13,239 nucleotides of DNA from an uncultured Bacteroidales bacterium (GCA_937901225.1 CALCGX010000018.1:1-13239), one strand, 5' to 3'. Positions 1 through 6,708 are shown, numbered from the stretch's first letter. Numbers and translations: made by a program. Notes: a model not told the origin generated them from the letters alone.

Positions 1-211
1 AACGCCATTTGCCCGCTTCTGCCACGACATTGAGAGGCATGAGCAGAAGGGTGGCGATGAGGGTGAGCCACAGACCGATATTGCTGGTGCGGAAGGCGTC
101 GAGAAAAGATGAATAATCGTCGAAAATGATGAGACGATATGCCAAATAACCATACGCCGCAAGGATAAGCAGCGTATTGAAAATACGGAGGTATGGTCTG
201 TTGGGTTTCAT
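1..211 (-). CDS. Membrane protein, N-terminal part only (possible flippase-like/YbhN family)
   Basis: This is the first 70 codons of a gene that continues past the left edge. It reads MKPNRPYLRIFNTLLILAAY and goes on through two hydrophobic stretches (about residues 11-28 and 45-62), separated by a short polar loop rich in Asp and Ser. The segment ends MPLNVVAEAGKWR. A Pro-Leu-Asn then Glu-x-x-Lys-Trp-Arg pattern after a membrane helix resembles the start of Bacteroidota lysylphosphatidylglycerol synthase TM/flippase-like proteins, but with so little sequence this is only a suggestion. The start is chosen because a good promoter lies 10 bp upstream of it. It diverges from the HhH protein gene. 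Confidence 0.6.
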   Translation of the reverse strand, partial: MKPNRPYLRIFNTLLILAAYGYLAYRLIIFDDYSSFLDAFRTSNIGLWLTLIATLLLMPLNVVAEAGKWR

Positions 212-220
212 TTTCGGGTG

Positions 221-251
221 CAAAGATACGAAAAATTTGTGTAAACACAAA
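221..251 (-). promoter_or_regulatory. Bacteroidota-type promoter for the left-edge membrane protein gene
   Basis: On the minus strand TATCTTTG (228-221) matches the TAnnTTTG -7 element. TTTG at 251-248 lies 19 bp upstream, matching the -33 element. The start codon follows about 10 bp after the -7 box, so the leader must be very short. Confidence 0.65.
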
Positions 252-290
252 ATTTTTTTGCAATTGTTGGGATATTTGCGTTATTTTTAG

Positions 291-298
291 TACTTTTG
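291..298 (+). promoter_or_regulatory. Bacteroidota-type -7 element for the HhH protein gene
   Basis: TACTTTTG matches TAnnTTTG and lies 8 bp before the chosen ATG at 307. No clean TTTG sits at the expected -33 distance; TTGG near 266-269 is the nearest. The promoter is therefore supported mainly by its -7 box, and the transcript would be nearly leaderless. Confidence 0.5.
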
Positions 299-306
299 CA
301 GGTGAA

Positions 307-2166
307 ATGAGATGGATAAAATGGATATTGTCGTTGGTAGGGCTGTGTGTGGTATTGGCTATGCATGGTCAGAGTGTGGCAATAGAAGATGTATTAGAAG
401 ATATCTACAACCAACTTTCGGAAGATGACGAGATACTGCAGGAGGATGTACAGGAACAGTTGATGAATATAGCGGCGAATCCTATCGATTTGAATCATAC
501 AAACGCAGACGAATTGGCGGAGTTGATGTTCTTAAGCGATGAGCAGATTGATGCCATTTTGATGTACCAATATGAGCACGGTTTTAAGGAGATATATGAA
601 TTGCAACTGATTGATTGTCTAAAGGATTATGAGATACGGAATTTGTTGCCGTTTGTGAGGGTGGATAGTTTAGGAGTTCAGGAGTTTAGGAGTTCAGGAG
701 GTGAGAAAATGTATTTTAGGGAGGTTTTTCACTATGCCAAGCATGAGATGACGCTGAGAATGGATGCACGGAATATTGAGGATTTTAAAGGTGATCCTAT
801 GTATGGGAAACTGAGGTATCGGTTTAATTATCAAAATCGTGTACAGGCGGGCGTGACAATCGGTCGTTCAACGGGAGTTCCATGGGAAGAAATTGATTAT
901 GGTGGATATATTCAACTGAAGGATATTGGACCTATGAAAACTATAGTGGCCGGCAATTATCAGGCGAGTTTTGGTTATGGATTGGTAGTCGGTAGTCCGT
1001 TCAAACGGGGAAAAAGTGCTTATATTCAGTCAACCGCTACGACGGATGAAGGGCTGAAGAAATATAGTTCGGTAGGAGATAGTTACAATTATTTTCATGG
1101 CGTGGGTGCTACGGCAAGAGTGAGCAGTTGGGCAGATGTGAGTGCGTTTTATTCGTTGCGCAAAGGCAAAGAGGAAGCGTGGAATCATGTGGTGGGTGTG
1201 AATGCTACAGGCCGATGGAATCGACTGAAAGTGGGAATAACGGCGGTGGAGACAATAGAGGCGACGAATTCGTCGCAGTTTAGAGAACGCTCGCAAGCGA
1301 GCTACAGTTTAGAGGTTAAAGACGATGAAAGTAAAAGGCGAGCGACGAGCGGAGTGATGGGTGTGAATGCGAGGTGGAATATGGGTAAAGTGGATATTTG
1401 GGGTGAAGTGGCAACAAGTCATGGAAATACATGGGGAGTGGGCGTGATAATGGGTGTGCGATATAGACCCATATCGGATGTGAATTTGTTGGCGATATAC
1501 AGGTATTATTCGCCTGAATTTGATAATGTGTATGCCAATTCGTTGTGCTCATGGTCAAGGATGAAGGATGAGCATGGCGGATATTTGGGATTGGAGTATA
1601 ATCGATTGAGAAACTGGCAGTTATCGGCATTCGGAGATGTGTGGAAAACAGGCTTCGAGACCATGGCACAAGCCGATTTTGTACCACAAAAAGACTACCG
1701 TATGCATACGCGTTTTCGAGTAAAGCGCAAAGACGAAAAAGACACTTATTCGCTCAGATGGAACATGGTGTATGAGTTTGGTCCCTGGAAGATGAAGACG
1801 CAAGCGGATGGCAATATGGTGCAGACAAAAGGCGCATGGACATATGGTTGGTCGGTGTTGCAAGACGTGGAATATCGGTTTTCGGAAGTGCCAATCGTGT
1901 TGCAATTGCGGGCACAAGCGTTTGATGCGAGAGAGTGGAATAATAGGGTGTATATTTACGAAAATGATGTGCTGTATGCGTATGCTATACCGTTTGTATA
2001 TGGCTTGGGTGGGCGATTTTGGTTGAATGCGCGGTATAAGATTAACGATATGTTTTCGGTATATCTGCGTGTGAGCGAGACGATATACCATAACGCATGG
2101 GCGATGGAGCACGATAAAAAAAGTACGCGCACGGATGTGCACGCACTTTTACGCGTGAAACTTTAA
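307..2166 (+). CDS. Secreted/outer-membrane helix-hairpin-helix (ComEA-like) domain protein
   Basis: The protein is 619 aa from the ATG at 307. I chose this start over an in-frame ATG at 193 because the longer version would run through the promoter and lacks a signal peptide at its end. Residues 1-22 form a typical signal peptide (positive RWIKW, then a hydrophobic core). Residues about 58-118 look like paired helix-hairpin-helix motifs (NPIDLNHTNADELAEL, then GFKEIYELQLIDCL) as in ComEA. The remaining 480 residues are rich in alternating aromatic/charged strands (for example WGVGVIMGVRYRP) and end in LLRVKL, consistent with an outer-membrane beta-barrel or beta-rich fold. Such proteins are common in Bacteroidota. 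A link to DNA uptake has been inferred only from the HhH motif. Two insert-like repeats lie inside the gene. It converges on the receptor gene with 2 bp between stop codons. Confidence 0.8.
   Translation: MRWIKWILSLVGLCVVLAMHGQSVAIEDVLEDIYNQLSEDDEILQEDVQEQLMNIAANPIDLNHTNADELAELMFLSDEQIDAILMYQYEHGFKEIYELQLIDCLKDYEIRNLLPFVRVDSLGVQEFRSSGGEKMYFREVFHYAKHEMTLRMDARNIEDFKGDPMYGKLRYRFNYQNRVQAGVTIGRSTGVPWEEIDYGGYIQLKDIGPMKTIVAGNYQASFGYGLVVGSPFKRGKSAYIQSTATTDEGLKKYSSVGDSYNYFHGVGATARVSSWADVSAFYSLRKGKEEAWNHVVGVNATGRWNRLKVGITAVETIEATNSSQFRERSQASYSLEVKDDESKRRATSGVMGVNARWNMGKVDIWGEVATSHGNTWGVGVIMGVRYRPISDVNLLAIYRYYSPEFDNVYANSLCSWSRMKDEHGGYLGLEYNRLRNWQLSAFGDVWKTGFETMAQADFVPQKDYRMHTRFRVKRKDEKDTYSLRWNMVYEFGPWKMKTQADGNMVQTKGAWTYGWSVLQDVEYRFSEVPIVLQLRAQAFDAREWNNRVYIYENDVLYAYAIPFVYGLGGRFWLNARYKINDMFSVYLRVSETIYHNAWAMEHDKKSTRTDVHALLRVKL
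669..700 (+). repeat. Perfect tandem duplication of a 16-bp unit inside the HhH gene
   Basis: TTTAGGAGTTCAGGAG occurs twice back to back (669-684 and 685-700). It encodes residues about 121-131 at the junction between the HhH region and the barrel. The unit length is not a multiple of three, so the two copies are read in different frames. Confidence 0.85.
1261..1314. repeat. Cluster of two palindromes and a 10-bp direct repeat inside the HhH gene
   Basis: GCGACGAATTCGTCGC at 1261-1276 is a perfect 16-bp palindrome. GCTCGC-AA-GCGAGC at 1289-1302 is a second hairpin. CAGTTTAGAG occurs at 1276-1285 and again at 1305-1314, flanking the second hairpin. The block encodes a Ser/Arg/Gln/Glu-rich stretch around residues 319-336, likely a loop. 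It resembles a small palindromic element inserted in frame. Confidence 0.7.
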
Positions 2167-2168
2167 GT

Positions 2169-4433
2169 TTAAAACTCTATAACAAATCCCGCGTGGACAT
2201 TGATACCTGCTTGGGCGTAATACCAACAGCAACGGCTATCGTCCATGAATCGGCTTGCCTCGGCACCACCATTGTTGGCATACTTGGCATTGAAGATATT
2301 GTTCACTTGGCACAAAAGGCGGATGTCAGGGCATTGGCTATTGGCTATTGGTAGCTGGTATTGGAGATTGAGATTCGTGGTAGAATACGCACGAAGCATT
2401 GCGTTCTCGTCCTCGGTATTATCGAGGTATTGTTTGCCTACCACATTTGTCTGTACGGTGGCAGTAAATCCAGCTATATCAAAGGTGAAGAGCGACATGG
2501 CTGTAATCGAAGGCGAGAAGGCAATGGTGGTAGTACCTACCACAGAATCCTGCCCTACCCAATTCCAGTTGTCTTGATCGTCATAAAGGTCGATGTATTG
2601 ATGGTAGTTGAGAATCTTGTTGCGCGATGCCACCACATTCATATCCCAACGCAGCCAATCTGTGATCTTTACGCCTGCTGTGATCTCTGCTCCCATGCGG
2701 TAGGAATCCTTGACATTCTTTGTCTTGTAGGCACCCACATCGTTGTACTCGCCAGTAAGCACAAGCTGGTTGTCGTAGTCCATAAAATAGAGATTTGCTC
2801 CGACTGCAAAACGTGGATGGGAATAGGTGTATCCTAGTTCGTAGTCATACAATCTCTCTGCATGTGGCAATCCAGCATAAGTGTTTGTAGATGAATCAAA
2901 TACCACATTCTCTTTGTAGTTATTTCGACTAGGTTCTCGATTAGCGATGGCGAAGGAAGCAGAGAGCAAGTGTCCACGATTTTGATAGGTCAATCCCGCT
3001 TTAGGATTGAAGAAATGAAAGTCCACTTTGAGTGGCCATTCGGTCATATCTTCATCGTTCATACCATTACGCTCGTAACGCACATAGCGGTATTGCAGGT
3101 CGGCATAGAGTGAAAGTTTCTCCTGTGCGCGGTTGATAATACGCCAATTGGCTTTGGCATAGATGTTGGCATCCGTCTTGTGGGCATCGTTGCGGTAGTA
3201 CTCATGATTGATTGGCAAAACGAGTGTATCTTCGAGGTAATTGAGCGTACCAAAGTGGTCACCTAGATAGTGGTTGGCAGCACCACCAAATTGTAAATCA
3301 ATTGCTTCGGATACATATTTTGCAGAAAGCACGCCGCCAAAGAAATGATTGTTGAGGTGCTTGCGATACATACCATAGGCTTTGTGCGAGTAGGGTAATC
3401 CCCAGTAGGATAGTTTCTTGCGCTTGTATTGCTCATAGTAACCTGCGCCGTGGGTATAATGGGCGGTAGCTGACAACGACCAACGCGGTGTAAAGCGATG
3501 ATTGATAGACAACTGCGCATGTTGCTGTGCATAGTTGTCTGTTTGGTTTGGGTAATAGGCTGTGGAATCTGAACCGTCTGCTGCGATGGTAGTGTATTCG
3601 CCAGCTGGGTTATAGCGACGATCCGCTCCGTCAATACCATAAGCTGTGTTGTAATCCACACCATCCCACCCCATACCTGTCTTTTCGCTACCGCCAAAGA
3701 ATCGCGCAACAACCTGTGTACGATTGCCATACCAACCCAAATCACCATAGTAAGAATACAGGTCGGAGGCTGTGCGGTAGAGGAATCCGTCGGAATTGAC
3801 CTTCGAGAATCGGGCATTGGCTTGCCAACGACTAGGCAGAGCGATATGCGCACTAACCATCTCGCGGAAAGTATTGTACATACCGCCGTTGAAGGAGATG
3901 GTAGCGGAGCTACGGTCGTGTGCGCTCTGCGCAGGTTGAGCACCTTCGGCGAGTTGAGTCGGCTTTGCCGAGGTGGACATGTTGATGCTGGCGCCGAAGG
4001 AGGCGCTACCGTTGGTGGAGGTACCCACACCGCGTTGGACATTAATGGAAGACATGCTACTGGCCATATCAGTCATATTCACCCAAAAGACAGTCTGACT
4101 CTCGCTATCGTTGAGTGGCACATCGTTGAGCGTCATGTTGATACGCGTATGGTCCGTGCCGCGAATACGGAAATAGGTATAACCTATTCCCAGTCCATCA
4201 TCGCTGGTGGCAATCAGAGCAGGCGTAGAAGCGAGTAAGAACGGCAGATTTTGCCCCGTATTGCTCTGATTCAACTGCTCGTTGTTGAGCGTGGTGTGGT
4301 TGTTAGTGACTTGCGCTACAGGCGCGTTAACGACTACTTCGTCCAATTCGCGAACGAAGGTAAGGGTGTCGGTGTTGGCAAATGCGACACCACAAGCAGC
4401 TACGTAAGCCGCCAAAAAGATTGATTTTTTCAT
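2169..4433 (-). CDS. TonB-dependent outer-membrane receptor, probable thiamin transporter
   Basis: This 754-aa protein has a signal peptide (residues 1-19, cleavage likely after AFA). A TonB-box-like stretch LDEVVVNAP lies at about 30-38. The plug domain spans about 45-155 and contains FRIRGTD (88-94), NDVPLND and NVQRGVGTSTNGSASFGASI. A long 22-strand-type barrel follows, ending in a terminal Phe. The length is normal for the family. The leader is a TPP riboswitch, so the likely substrate is thiamin or a phosphate ester of it. This agrees with the known class of thiamin-regulated TonB receptors in Bacteroidota (OMthi type). No PnuT-like inner-membrane transporter or thiamin kinase gene is next to it, so it is a single-gene unit here. 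About 13 residues rich in Ala/Gln/Glu (about 161-174) look inserted after the plug, and a heptamer repeat lies near the 3' end. Confidence 0.9.
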   Translation of the reverse strand: MKKSIFLAAYVAACGVAFANTDTLTFVRELDEVVVNAPVAQVTNNHTTLNNEQLNQSNTGQNLPFLLASTPALIATSDDGLGIGYTYFRIRGTDHTRINMTLNDVPLNDSESQTVFWVNMTDMASSMSSINVQRGVGTSTNGSASFGASINMSTSAKPTQLAEGAQPAQSAHDRSSATISFNGGMYNTFREMVSAHIALPSRWQANARFSKVNSDGFLYRTASDLYSYYGDLGWYGNRTQVVARFFGGSEKTGMGWDGVDYNTAYGIDGADRRYNPAGEYTTIAADGSDSTAYYPNQTDNYAQQHAQLSINHRFTPRWSLSATAHYTHGAGYYEQYKRKKLSYWGLPYSHKAYGMYRKHLNNHFFGGVLSAKYVSEAIDLQFGGAANHYLGDHFGTLNYLEDTLVLPINHEYYRNDAHKTDANIYAKANWRIINRAQEKLSLYADLQYRYVRYERNGMNDEDMTEWPLKVDFHFFNPKAGLTYQNRGHLLSASFAIANREPSRNNYKENVVFDSSTNTYAGLPHAERLYDYELGYTYSHPRFAVGANLYFMDYDNQLVLTGEYNDVGAYKTKNVKDSYRMGAEITAGVKITDWLRWDMNVVASRNKILNYHQYIDLYDDQDNWNWVGQDSVVGTTTIAFSPSITAMSLFTFDIAGFTATVQTNVVGKQYLDNTEDENAMLRAYSTTNLNLQYQLPIANSQCPDIRLLCQVNNIFNAKYANNGGAEASRFMDDSRCCWYYAQAGINVHAGFVIEF
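2333..2353. repeat. Three-copy heptamer repeat in the receptor gene
   Basis: ATTGGCT, ATTGGCT and ATTGGTA run in tandem on the plus strand. They fall within the 3' part of the receptor gene (codons about 694-701, peptide LPIANSQCP). Receptors of this class normally have a short turn between barrel strands here, so the repeat probably lengthens a loop. Confidence 0.6.
3906..3975. repeat. Hairpin-rich insert-like segment in the receptor plug/barrel junction
   Basis: The plus strand has CACCTTCGGC (3941-3950) facing GCCGAGGTG (3967-3975) with one bulged base. A smaller hairpin GTAGC-GGA-GCTAC lies just beside it at 3901-3913. The segment encodes the low-complexity residues about 154-176. It may be an in-frame palindromic insertion. 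Confidence 0.4.
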
Positions 4434-4508
4434 TTGTTCCCTCTACAGAATTACCTGTGCAGGTTCTATGGGTATGAATCTCAGCCTAAAAGTGAGGCAC
4501 CCCAAATG
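4431..4508 (-). promoter_or_regulatory. TPP (THI-box) riboswitch whose P1 helix includes the start codon
   Basis: Read on the minus strand, the leader has the conserved TPP aptamer blocks in order: GGGGTGCC, then GGCTGAGATT, then ATACCC, then GAACCTGCACAGGTAA, then GTAGAGGGAA. P3 forms from GCC and GGC, and P5 from CCTG and CAGG. The closing P1 helix is CATTTG (4508-4503) with CAAATG (4436-4431), and its last three bases are the AUG of the receptor gene. Ligand-stabilised P1 would therefore bury the start codon directly, which means translational repression by TPP. There is no space for a separate intrinsic terminator between aptamer and gene. Confidence 0.93.
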
Positions 4509-4554
4509 TGTTAATAATTATGTTTACTATACTTCCCCCTGCGGAAAAGCGCTG

Positions 4555-4586
4555 CAAAGGTACAACAAAATCCGCTATCCCGCAAA
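4555..4586 (-). promoter_or_regulatory. Promoter of the TPP riboswitch-receptor transcript
   Basis: TACCTTTG (4562-4555, minus) is the -7 box and TTTG (4586-4583) the -33 box, with 20 bp between. Transcription would begin near 4548, about 40 nt before the aptamer. Confidence 0.75.
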
Positions 4587-4631
4587 TTTATTTTGCAAAA
4601 AATCACTTCTACCCCGAAATTTAATACTGAT

Positions 4632-4668
4632 AAAAAAAGAGAGTGTGTCCGAATCTTGACACACTCTC
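4632..4668 (-). terminator. Intrinsic terminator of the SDR gene
   Basis: A perfect 11-bp stem (GAGAGTGTGTC with GACACACTCTC, 8-nt loop) is followed on the minus strand by seven T residues. It lies about 56 bp after the SDR stop codon and separates that unit from the receptor promoter. Confidence 0.9.
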
Positions 4669-4724
4669 GGATATGAAGGTTTGATAGGTGGAATTATTTC
4701 TTACCTCGTATTCGCCTCGAACGA

Positions 4725-6251
4725 TTACTTTTCCCAACCGTCAAATACCTCTGGACCATAGACATTATCCTCGTTCTCGTCGTGGAGTGGCGCCCAAAGT
4801 TGTGCGAAGAATGGGTTCTTCTTTGCCACTTTATCCCATTGCCATGGACGAGCGTTTGGTTGGTCTTTATAAGGATAAGGCATGCATTCCTCACACCAGT
4901 GACCACCTAGCAATACCAATCGTGGAGTAGCGGTAAACTTGTGACCTTCAGCGCATTCCCACTCCAATGGAGTATCCCAATCACCTTGTACCATCTCGGT
5001 TGATAGGCATTTGCCACCACGGAAAGCTGCGGCTTTTTGCATATCCTCAATAGTAAACAAAGTCTTTGGCTTTTGCTCATCATAGCCGTGATCAAGCAGT
5101 ACATATTCCTCGCTATTGTGTGAGAGGTCGGTGTGCTTCCAATCTGGAATAGCCTTGTATGCCTCCAATGTGCCGTAATATGCGCTGATGCGTTGGGTTT
5201 GGTTATTCTTGATCCACCATTGTGTACCATGCTCCTTCGACATCGCCATAGCGTACATAGCGAGTTTTACGCAGCGAGGGAACAACTTAGCAATCTTGGT
5301 CTTAGCCGCAAAGCGAATACCTGCAGGCACAGAAGAATCCTTTGCCATCTTTTTGAAATAATCCTTCACAGGCATGTTCTCACGGAAGTGGAGGTAGTTC
5401 TCTAGGCGGTCGCCATCAATATACCACATACCGTGGAAATTGCGAGTAGTGAACCAGTTGGCGTTGAAGATCTTCTCTGGGCGAGGGCAACCGATGGCAT
5501 CCAGCAGCAGGCACTCAAACTCGTAGTTGCTGATGCGGTACTCTTTGCCAGAGCCGATATTGTAGTAGTTCTTCCAGAATTCCTCTGGTACCTCATCGCG
5601 GCATACGCGCTCAAGGAGTCGTCCGCTATCTTCTATGGTAGCCCACTCTAAGACACCGCGGATAGGCACATGGAACATGATAGGGTCGTAGTTCTTCAAG
5701 ATAGCAGGATAGAGAATACCCGATTGGCGGAGTGCCACCCATTGCTTGATAGGAGAATTGGTAATAATGCGCTCTGCCTGCGCTTTGGTCAAACCATAGT
5801 GATCGTATGCCGATACGCAGATTGGGTCGCCTGCACGTCCCCAATGCAATGGCTCGCGGCGGTCACCCATCTGAGCCACACTACCGATATACACCACTTT
5901 AGGTTGTTTGTCTTCTGGTTGAGCGAGGACAGCATCGCGAATATAGGTGGCAGCGGAGATATTGGTGCGAAGAGTTGCCTTAGGACGATAGTCTGCTTGT
6001 GGTGATACCATACCACCTACGTGGAGTACGATATCGGCGCCTGTGACACCACGAAGGATATCATCGTAGTTGGTAAGGTCGCCCCATATGATTTCTACTT
6101 TGTCAGCAAGAGGAGCAAGTTTCTCTTTGTTTTTAGCACTTGGACGAGCCAAGATACGCAAGTTGTATTTCTCAGGATAACGCAGGATCTCTGTCATACC
6201 TGCGTAGCCCATGGTGCCAGTAGCACCAGTAAGGAAGATAGTTTTTTTCAT
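4725..6251 (-). CDS. Extended SDR/NAD-dependent epimerase-like protein with C-terminal zinc-finger-like tail
   Basis: The protein is 508 aa from the ATG at 6251, which starts MKKTIFLTGATGTMG. A longer reading to 6284 only adds a polar stretch inside the leader. The dinucleotide-binding motif is G9-x-x-G12-x-x-G15. A catalytic-type Ser (IGSVAQMG, about S124) and YGLTK (Tyr152, Lys156) complete the extended-SDR set seen in sugar-nucleotide epimerases and related reductases. The Rossmann/substrate region ends near residue 300. A helical stretch follows, and then a tail with C415 (GGKCLS), C433-x3-H437 (WECAEGHKF) and C453-x2-C456 (HWCEEC). That spacing resembles treble-clef/zinc-ribbon domains that start GGKCLS and end WCxxC. 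The substrate is unknown. The gene has its own promoter and terminator and is monocistronic. Confidence 0.82.
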   Translation of the reverse strand: MKKTIFLTGATGTMGYAGMTEILRYPEKYNLRILARPSAKNKEKLAPLADKVEIIWGDLTNYDDILRGVTGADIVLHVGGMVSPQADYRPKATLRTNISAATYIRDAVLAQPEDKQPKVVYIGSVAQMGDRREPLHWGRAGDPICVSAYDHYGLTKAQAERIITNSPIKQWVALRQSGILYPAILKNYDPIMFHVPIRGVLEWATIEDSGRLLERVCRDEVPEEFWKNYYNIGSGKEYRISNYEFECLLLDAIGCPRPEKIFNANWFTTRNFHGMWYIDGDRLENYLHFRENMPVKDYFKKMAKDSSVPAGIRFAAKTKIAKLFPRCVKLAMYAMAMSKEHGTQWWIKNNQTQRISAYYGTLEAYKAIPDWKHTDLSHNSEEYVLLDHGYDEQKPKTLFTIEDMQKAAAFRGGKCLSTEMVQGDWDTPLEWECAEGHKFTATPRLVLLGGHWCEECMPYPYKDQPNARPWQWDKVAKKNPFFAQLWAPLHDENEDNVYGPEVFDGWEK

Positions 6252-6282
6252 TGTTCTTTTCGGATTTGTAGTGTCTTTACAC

Positions 6283-6302
6283 ACCTTTGCGACTGCAAAG
6301 GT
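6283..6302. repeat. Perfect 8-bp inverted repeat over the SDR promoter
   Basis: ACCTTTGC-GACT-GCAAAGGT is a perfect inverted repeat with a 4-bp spacer. One arm contains most of the -7 element and the other covers the likely transcription start. It could be an operator, or a coincidence of two similar TTTGC-containing sequences. Confidence 0.6.
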
Positions 6303-6327
6303 AGTGTTTTTTTATGAGATATGCAAA
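6296..6327 (-). promoter_or_regulatory. Promoter of the SDR gene
   Basis: On the minus strand TACCTTTG (6303-6296) is preceded 20 bp upstream by TTTG (6327-6324). It lies about 44 bp before the ATG. Confidence 0.75.
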
Positions 6328-6479
6328 ATGAAGTGTATTTTTTAGAGAAAAACTTATCATATTTGCATTATGGCTTGGATTAGTTGCTTTTCAGTGAAAT
6401 CAATAGCATTGTTGATGCACGTTTTGTGGGTATAGCCCCAAAGGCACAAAAACATGAAACTAACTGATATTCAAAAATA
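6328..6479. other. Intergenic stretch with no convincing gene
   Basis: This AT-rich gap lies between the SDR promoter and the small lipoprotein remnant. The minus strand has a 32-codon reading frame (6455-6357) with no promoter or recognisable family. No RNA gene fold or terminator with a T-tract was seen. Confidence 0.4.
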
Positions 6480-6640
6480 GTGTCTTTCAAGGCTATCAAA
6501 TACCTCGCGCTGGCTATTGCCACAGCCATTGCTATAGCTATGGGATTACCTCGTGCAATGTAAACCGCACTATCACCCCCGAGAGCAAATCCCTCACTCG
6601 AGGCGATGCAGCAATCATTATCCAGATAAAGACCATCTAG
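6480..6640 (+). pseudogene. Frameshifted small lipoprotein-like gene (remnant)
   Basis: From a GTG at 6480 the frame encodes VSFKAIKYLALAIATAIAIAMG, a positively charged start followed by a hydrophobic helix. At about 6543-6545 the continuation moves to another frame, which reads ITSCNVNRTITPESK and then LTRGDAAIIIQIKTI before TAG at 6638-6640. Joining the two gives a signal peptide, the lipobox ITSC and a short mature tail, about 53 aa in all. This looks like a small Bacteroidota lipoprotein. One missing base and the lack of an ATG (ATA precedes the GTG) suggest decay. A sequencing error or a non-functional chance frame cannot be excluded. Confidence 0.45.
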
Positions 6641-6676
6641 TCATACAACGCCAAAAAGTATTAAAAAGCGAAAATA

Positions 6677-6708
6677 CTTGCATATTTCAGCATTTTTTTG
6701 TACCTTTG
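6677..6708 (+). promoter_or_regulatory. Promoter of the pseudouridine synthase gene
   Basis: TACCTTTG at 6701-6708 is a perfect -7 match. CTTG at 6677-6680, 20 bp upstream, is a near match to the -33 TTTG. The gene starts 36 bp downstream. Confidence 0.7.

Noticed and set aside
193..306. N-terminal extension of the HhH protein from an in-frame ATG at 193
   Set aside because: It overlaps the divergent gene's start and the TAnnTTTG promoter box, and removes the signal peptide from the N-terminus.
1621..2142. 173-codon minus-strand frame opposite the HhH gene
   Set aside because: It is an antisense shadow with His/Ile-rich composition and no start signals.
3263..4042. 259-codon minus-strand frame inside the receptor gene
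   Set aside because: It is a frame-shifted shadow of the receptor, rich in Thr/Pro/Ile runs of no known family.
4468..4659. 63-codon plus-strand frame starting MGMNLSLKVRH
   Set aside because: It lies antisense to the TPP riboswitch, receptor promoter and SDR terminator, and has no coding signature.
6357..6455. 32-codon minus-strand frame (ends TEKQLIQAIMQI)
   Set aside because: The peptide looks protein-like, but no promoter, family or conserved context supports it; kept only as a note on the intergenic stretch.
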